Shown here piece by piece: positions 59,912 to 64,000 of a stretch of DNA of 64,000 nt. Numbering within the stretch: the first letter of the stretch is position 1; each line of letters starts with the position of its first letter. Source of the DNA: Eggerthellaceae bacterium (lineage in GTDB: Bacteria; Actinomycetota; Coriobacteriia; Coriobacteriales; Eggerthellaceae); NCBI GenBank assembly GCA_017440565.1, contig JAFSHA010000094.1, positions 1 to 64,000 of the forward strand. Reading direction: 5' to 3'. A model generated the notes under the pieces. The model made no database searches. It was not told the DNA's origin and was given only the letters and a program-made list of their open reading frames with translations. The position numbers and the translations under genes are program-made.

Positions 59912-60556
59912 CTAACGATAGTAGCGGGGATAAACGACGTGCAGACCCTCCTGATTTTTGATGCCTTCGAGCGATGCGTCTGTCAGAACCGCTAGGGAAT
60001 GGTAGAAGGGATGACTGCTCGCATCTGCAAACAGCGCGAGGAAGTGGTGGGACCATGTCAGCAGATGATCCTCCAGGTACTCGCAAAGAAGCTCTGGGCG
60101 GTAGCGTGCAATGAAGGCCATTTGAGCAAGCATGAGGCCGATGTGATCCTCGGGCACCTTATCCCTTGTCCGCCGCTCGAGGCCTTTCTCGCGCATCCAC
60201 CTTACCAGCTCTATCTCGGTAACGCCGAACACGACGCAATCCCGGTCCATGTACACCGAACCCCACGGCGGCGCCGGACGAGCCGCAGGGCCGACGAACA
60301 GCCTGCGGTACTCCCATATGAGCTCCTCGCGATCGCCTTCGGCGACGGCGCGCTTCATGGAAGCCAGACACTCCTCGGCAAGCTCACGATCAACGAAAGG
60401 CCAGTCGCCGCCCGCCTGCGAAGGGTCGATACTGGCAATTGCCTCGAGCATGGCCGATGCCGCCTCGTCCTTCGGATCCACGAGGAAGAAGGGCGCAAGC
60501 GTAAGCCCCACAAATTCGACGGCTTCCAAGCTCTTTTCTTTTATGGCACCGCTCAT
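59912..60556 (-). CDS. TorD/DmsD family molybdoenzyme chaperone
   Basis: 214 residues, all-helical. These proteins bind the signal peptide or apo-form of a Tat-exported molybdoenzyme until bis-MGD is inserted. Family marks: EYRRLFVGPAARPAPPWGSV with YMDRDCVVFG, and VPEDHIGLMLAQMAF. It is the last gene of the minus-strand DMSO-reductase operon, 37 bp after the anchor subunit. The presence of this chaperone suggests that the catalytic subunit has a Tat signal beyond the window. Confidence 0.9.
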   Translation of the reverse strand: MSGAIKEKSLEAVEFVGLTLAPFFLVDPKDEAASAMLEAIASIDPSQAGGDWPFVDRELAEECLASMKRAVAEGDREELIWEYRRLFVGPAARPAPPWGSVYMDRDCVVFGVTEIELVRWMREKGLERRTRDKVPEDHIGLMLAQMAFIARYRPELLCEYLEDHLLTWSHHFLALFADASSHPFYHSLAVLTDASLEGIKNQEGLHVVYPRYYR

Positions 60557-60593
60557 ATCAATCGGCTCCTTCCATGGCTTTGTGCGTCGCTCG

Positions 60594-61448
60594 CTAGACG
60601 CCGACGGTCATATACGTCTGATAGAACAGGTCTCTTACAAGAAACACACCCCAAAGCGCTGCGAAAGCTGATGCGCAGGCAAGCGCAAGCCTCGTCTTTG
60701 TCGAAATCTCTTCGCGAAATGAAGCATTAAAGAGCGCACAAAGCGCACCTGCACTCGATATCGCATAGAATCCCAGGCGAACGTCATAGCCCATAGCAAG
60801 GCCGGATGCCTTTGCCACGAAGGTGGTAATGGTATCTAGCTCGATGCGCAAGAGGACCATTGCCGTCAAGACAACGAGGCATGATAGGGCATAGGCCACT
60901 AGCAGCACCGTGCTGCGCGTCGGCTTGAGACCGCCGGCGAACAGGTAGATGCCCTCGGAGAGAAGGCATCCCGCCCCCAGCGCCCCGGCAACCAAGGCAA
61001 GTGGCGTGTAAATCGTGTTCCATGTCGGTATTGTCTCGATGGAGTACGCAATCGACGTGAAGCCAACCGCGATGATCGCAGCAACCGATCCCGCGGCAAT
61101 CCATGCCCCGGCCACCTGGCGCGGCAGATCTCGGCTGATTGCGGCCATCCAATACGACCCGGCTAGGAACAGGAAGGCCAGCACCGAGACAACCTCGTTA
61201 GAAAGAGGCGAACGGCCGGCGCCCGTGATCACGTAGAGCGCGTTCGTGGGCGTACCGAGATGGGCAGTCGAGGTGATGAAACCGCTCAACACAAGGAGGA
61301 AGGGGATTGCGAGCAGGTGGTCGACGCGCCGCTTGCCCGCATGGTCGGCAACGGTCGAGCGCAAGAGCGCCATGACGACAAAGGCCACCATCCCCGCAGG
61401 AGCAAGCGTCGTAAACACCGCAAGCGATGTACTGTCAAGCTCGAGCAT
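60594..61448 (-). CDS. dmsC: DmsC-like membrane anchor subunit
   Basis: 284 residues, eight hydrophobic helices, as in DmsC of E. coli. It anchors the catalytic and Fe-S subunits and oxidises menaquinol. Typical features are the N-terminal SLAVFTTLAPAGMVAFVVMA, the STAHLGTPTNALY loop between helices 2 and 3, and SPLSNEVVSVLAF. There is no heme-binding His pattern. It starts two bases after the second DmsB stop. Confidence 0.88.
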   Translation of the reverse strand: MLELDSTSLAVFTTLAPAGMVAFVVMALLRSTVADHAGKRRVDHLLAIPFLLVLSGFITSTAHLGTPTNALYVITGAGRSPLSNEVVSVLAFLFLAGSYWMAAISRDLPRQVAGAWIAAGSVAAIIAVGFTSIAYSIETIPTWNTIYTPLALVAGALGAGCLLSEGIYLFAGGLKPTRSTVLLVAYALSCLVVLTAMVLLRIELDTITTFVAKASGLAMGYDVRLGFYAISSAGALCALFNASFREEISTKTRLALACASAFAALWGVFLVRDLFYQTYMTVGV

Positions 61449-61450
61449 CG

Positions 61451-62074
61451 TTACACCTCCCCTTCGTTAGCAACCCAGCCGCCTTGCTCTTGGGCCATTT
61501 CCGAAGCGGGGCATGGCCCCACATAAAGATTAGGCCCCGTGAAAGACGGATCGGGCAGGGGCGGAACGCAGCGAACGGAATCGGGATGCGCACTGAGCAC
61601 CTCCGATTCAAGGCCGAACTCCAAAGCGCGCACAGGGCATGCCTCCACGCAAACAGGCTTGCCGCCATCCGCCACGCGACCGGTGCAACCATCGCATTTG
61701 GAGCTTTTCTTCGCCTCTAGGTCAAGGGACGGCGCTCCGTACGGGCATGCCATGGAGCAGTATCCGCACCCCACGCACTTGTCGTGATCGGGCCACACAA
61801 GGCCCTGCTCGTCGCGATGCATGGCACCCGTCGGGCACACCTCCATGCACACGCCGAAGTCGCAATGGCAGCACGCCAGCGAAACGTGGTAGACGTACAC
61901 GCCCTGCCTCACAGCAGGACCACCACCCGCAGGAAGCTCCCAAGAGCCGCCCTCGATGTCGAAAACCCTTCTGAACGTGATACCTTCATCCAGATCATGG
62001 TAATCCTTGCACGCGAGCTCGCAGGTCTTGCAACCTGTGCAAAGCGCGCTATCGAAATAGAAGGCTTTTCCCAT
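61451..62074 (-). CDS. dmsB: DmsB-like 4Fe-4S subunit, second copy
   Basis: 207 residues. Four 4Fe-4S motifs: LCTGCKTCELACKD, HCDFGVCMEVCP, CVGCGYCSMACPYG and KCDGCTGRVADGGKPVCVEA. The last ends CPVRALEFG. It passes electrons from the anchor to the molybdenum centre. Compared with the first copy it has a longer first loop (GSWELPAGGGPAVRQG). Two DmsB genes in one operon is unusual. A hairpin (62121-62150) separates the two. Confidence 0.9.
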   Translation of the reverse strand: MGKAFYFDSALCTGCKTCELACKDYHDLDEGITFRRVFDIEGGSWELPAGGGPAVRQGVYVYHVSLACCHCDFGVCMEVCPTGAMHRDEQGLVWPDHDKCVGCGYCSMACPYGAPSLDLEAKKSSKCDGCTGRVADGGKPVCVEACPVRALEFGLESEVLSAHPDSVRCVPPLPDPSFTGPNLYVGPCPASEMAQEQGGWVANEGEV

Positions 62075-62120
62075 GCATGCACCACTCGACTAAGGCAGTA
62101 TCCCGTCCATGATAGACAAA

Positions 62121-62150
62121 TCGAACCCCGGGAGCTATCCCGGGGTTCGA
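62121..62150 (-). terminator. Hairpin between the two DmsB-like genes
   Basis: TCGAACCCCGGGA (62121-62133) pairs perfectly with TCCCGGGGTTCGA (62138-62150), loop GCTA, then TTTGTC on the minus strand. It is a possible attenuator within the operon. Confidence 0.65.
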
Positions 62151-62167
62151 CAATAAGCGACAAACGA

Positions 62168-62803
62168 CTAGTTGGCCGCGACTTCCCACTCGTTGGCCAC
62201 GAATCCCTCGGTGTCGCCAGGCATCTTGGCGGCAGGGCAGGTCGCGATGACGATAGCAGGAACGGTCTCCGTGCCAGCCGGCATCGGCGCGATGCCGTCA
62301 ACGGCGTCGGGATGAGCAGCGCGAAGCTCCTCGACAGGGCCGAACTCCAGAGCACGCAGCGGGCAGGACTCGACGCAGATGGGCTGCTTGCCAGCGGCCA
62401 CGAGGTCGATGCACATGTCGCACTTCACGCTCTTCTCGGTATCCGGATTGACGGCGGGAACGCCATAGGGGCACACCTGCACGCAGGTTCCGCAGCCAAT
62501 GCAGGTCTCCTCGGCGCCAGAGATTACCGCGCCGGTCGCCTCGTCCTTGCTGATGGAGCCTGTGGGGCAATTTTCGAGGCAGGCAGGATTCTCGCAATGG
62601 TTGCAAGCCAGAGAGAGATGGTACATGAAGGCAGTCGTCTGATACGTGCCGTTCGCACCCTGCTCCCACATGCCGCCCTCGTAGTCGAACACCTTGCGGT
62701 ACACCAGATTGGTGGGCAGGTCCTTCTTGTCCTTGCAAGCAAGCGTGCAAGTCTTGCAACCCGTGCAGCGGGTGCTGTCAAAATAAAAACCGTACTGAGT
62801 CAT
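62168..62803 (-). CDS. dmsB: DmsB-like 4Fe-4S subunit, first copy
   Basis: 211 residues, four-cluster ferredoxin subunit. Cluster motifs: RCTGCKTCTLACKDKKD, HCENPACLENCPTG, CIGCGTCVQVCPYG and KCDMCIDLVAAGKQPICVES followed by CPLRALEFG. It lies 11 bp after the catalytic subunit gene, the usual DmsA-DmsB order, so it is the probable main partner. It is clearly homologous to the second copy, so they probably arose by duplication. Confidence 0.93.
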   Translation of the reverse strand: MTQYGFYFDSTRCTGCKTCTLACKDKKDLPTNLVYRKVFDYEGGMWEQGANGTYQTTAFMYHLSLACNHCENPACLENCPTGSISKDEATGAVISGAEETCIGCGTCVQVCPYGVPAVNPDTEKSVKCDMCIDLVAAGKQPICVESCPLRALEFGPVEELRAAHPDAVDGIAPMPAGTETVPAIVIATCPAAKMPGDTEGFVANEWEVAAN

Positions 62804-62814
62804 GATGATTCACC

Positions 62815-64000
62815 TTACGCCTTCGACACCTGAACGATAATGGAGTGCGAGGGATTCGCCTTCGCCAACGGAGTCGGGTTAGGCATAAGGAGCGTGTTCA
62901 CGCATCCACCGTGATCGATGCGATCGCCGTCCATGTCAGCATCGTGCCAGGCACCCTCGGGAATGCAGACCACACCGGGGATGACGCGCGGAGTCACACG
63001 CGCCTCGATGCGGACCTCGCCGTGCGGGCTGCGCACAGCAACGATCTCGCCGTGCTCGATGCCCCTGGTCTCGGCGTCGATCGGGTTGATCCACACCTGC
63101 TGGGTGTTGCACTGCTTGATGATCTCCATGAAGCCGAAGGAGGAGTGCGTGCGGCCCTTGAAGTGGTAGCCGGAGCACAGGAGCGGGTACTCCTCGGTGA
63201 GGTCGGTATAGCCCTCGCGGCCGGGATCGAACGCGGGGATGGGCAGAATGACGTCGCGCTCGTCGAGCTCCCAGGTGTCGGCGATCTCCTGCAGGGACTC
63301 GGAGTAGATCTCGATCTTGCCCGACGGCGTGGAAAGCGGGTTGGCAGCCGGGTCGCTCACAAAGGCCTCGAGGCCGATGGCGGGCGCCATGTCGCGCTTG
63401 TAGAAGCCATCCACCTTAAGCGTCTCAAGCTCAGGCAGGGTAGGATCAGCCTCGCGGGCTTGGGCGTACATGTACTCGATCCACTGCTCGTTCGTACGAC
63501 CCTCGGTGAACGCCTCGCCCACGCCCATCTTCTCGGCGATGGCCGCATTGATGTCGTAGTTGAACTTGGCCTCGAAGGCAGGCGCCTGAGCAGGCATGCC
63601 GTAGTTAACGCCCGTGTACCACTCGGCATAGCCGTTGGTGTCAAGGTTCTCATGCTCGGCACGCATGGCGTCGGGCAGCAGGATGTCGGCGTACTTGGCG
63701 GAGTCGGTCAGCACCGTGTCAATGACGACGATGAACTCGCACTTGGTGTCGTCGACGAGCACGTCATGGGTGCCGTTGATGTCGCCATGCTGGTTGGTCA
63801 GGCAGTTGTTGGCGAACACCCACAGAAACTTGATGCCCGTGGAAAGCTTGTCAGCACCGCGAACGCCGTCGCGCAGAGCGGTCATCTCCGGGCCGTGATC
63901 GATGGCGTTGACCCACTCGTAGCAAGAGATGGAGGTCTTCACCGGGTTCTCGAGGCTCGGCACAAAGGAAACCGGCGCGATGGGGTTGGCCTCACGCAGG
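62815..64000 (-). CDS. dmsA: DMSO-reductase-type molybdopterin catalytic subunit, N-terminus beyond window
   Basis: The frame is open from the stop at 62815 to the right edge (about 395 residues of the C-terminal part). A GTG at 63963 would be a start, but the codons upstream to 63999 stay open and homology-like, so it is only partial. Features: NNCLTNQHGDINGTHDVL, DTVLTDSAKYADILLPDAMR, the AEHENLDTNG loop and the C-terminal molydop-binding domain (LCSGYHFKGRTHSSFG, GEIVAVRSPHGEVRIEARV, CIPEGAWHDADMDGDRIDHG). It should be exported by Tat and reduce an S- or N-oxide or similar acceptor. Substrate unknown. Confidence 0.9.
   Translation of the reverse strand, partial: LREANPIAPVSFVPSLENPVKTSISCYEWVNAIDHGPEMTALRDGVRGADKLSTGIKFLWVFANNCLTNQHGDINGTHDVLVDDTKCEFIVVIDTVLTDSAKYADILLPDAMRAEHENLDTNGYAEWYTGVNYGMPAQAPAFEAKFNYDINAAIAEKMGVGEAFTEGRTNEQWIEYMYAQAREADPTLPELETLKVDGFYKRDMAPAIGLEAFVSDPAANPLSTPSGKIEIYSESLQEIADTWELDERDVILPIPAFDPGREGYTDLTEEYPLLCSGYHFKGRTHSSFGFMEIIKQCNTQQVWINPIDAETRGIEHGEIVAVRSPHGEVRIEARVTPRVIPGVVCIPEGAWHDADMDGDRIDHGGCVNTLLMPNPTPLAKANPSHSIIVQVSKA

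Overview
The window looks like chromosome of an anaerobic, high-G+C actinobacterium of the Coriobacteriia, most likely the Eggerthellaceae (Eggerthella, Gordonibacter, Slackia and relatives). That placement is an inference. It rests on two cofactor-independent molybdopterin (DMSO-reductase family) systems with 4Fe-4S partners, a MobB-MobA fusion, a DmsC/TorD set, rubrerythrin, a huge sortase-linked DUF11-type surface protein, strong GGAGG ribosome sites, and -10 boxes of the TATAAT/TACAAT type. No rRNA, CRISPR array or transposase gene was found. One tRNA (Leu, anticodon CAA) is present.

Region by region. 1-10.5 kb is accessory: an AlbA_2-type protein cut by the window edge, a type IIL (MmeI-like) restriction-modification enzyme, a visibly AT-richer four-gene cassette ending in a DUF4417 protein, an unknown gene with a winged-helix-like end, and a DUF4143 ATPase behind an array of TCCG-N4-CGGA sites. 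ilvE sits among these, followed by a double-HTH XRE regulator that diverges from a secreted SLH-domain protein (10.7-13.6 kb). 13.8-20.6 kb is mostly housekeeping: citramalate synthase, a YerC/TrpR-like regulator, a NUDIX hydrolase, rubrerythrin, an M18 aminopeptidase and a methyltransferase. Between them lie two copies of an inverted-repeat element; a third copy is at 26.8 kb.

20.7-29.7 kb is molybdenum-centred. A cytoplasmic molybdopterin oxidoreductase with its Fe-S partner and a SlyD-like FKBP is followed by a small Cys-rich protein and a LysR regulator. Then come a SpoU rRNA/tRNA methylase, MobB-MobA, which makes the guanylylated cofactor, and a multi-cluster Fe-S protein. 29.8-32.4 kb encodes a polar amino-acid ABC transporter. 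A lone rhamnulose-1-phosphate aldolase, a RelB/PIN toxin-antitoxin pair, an aldehyde dehydrogenase, an HtrA protease and an MFS carrier follow.

39.2-43.9 kb is the classic pyrH-frr-uppS-cdsA-dxr run (UMP kinase, ribosome recycling, undecaprenyl-PP, CDP-diacylglycerol, MEP isoprenoid pathway). It is interrupted downstream by two tandem HicAB modules. 45.4-51.2 kb is a class B sortase with its probable 1601-residue substrate. 51.6-54.5 kb is an envelope group: a YtxH protein, a PRC-barrel protein with an acidic DxDG-repeat tail, and a VTT/TVP38 membrane protein. Class I FBP aldolase, tRNA-Leu, an M20 dipeptidase, a charged coiled-coil protein and an orphan LytTR response regulator come next.

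The right end (59.9-64 kb) is a DMSO-reductase-type operon on the minus strand: catalytic subunit (cut by the window), two DmsB-like Fe-S proteins, a DmsC anchor and a TorD/DmsD chaperone. MobAB and the chaperone would both serve cofactor supply and insertion for the two molybdoenzymes. The least explained structures are the three inverted-repeat elements, the 38-bp minisatellite touching the yerC stop codon, palindromes that enclose -10 boxes, and the DUF4417 cassette.
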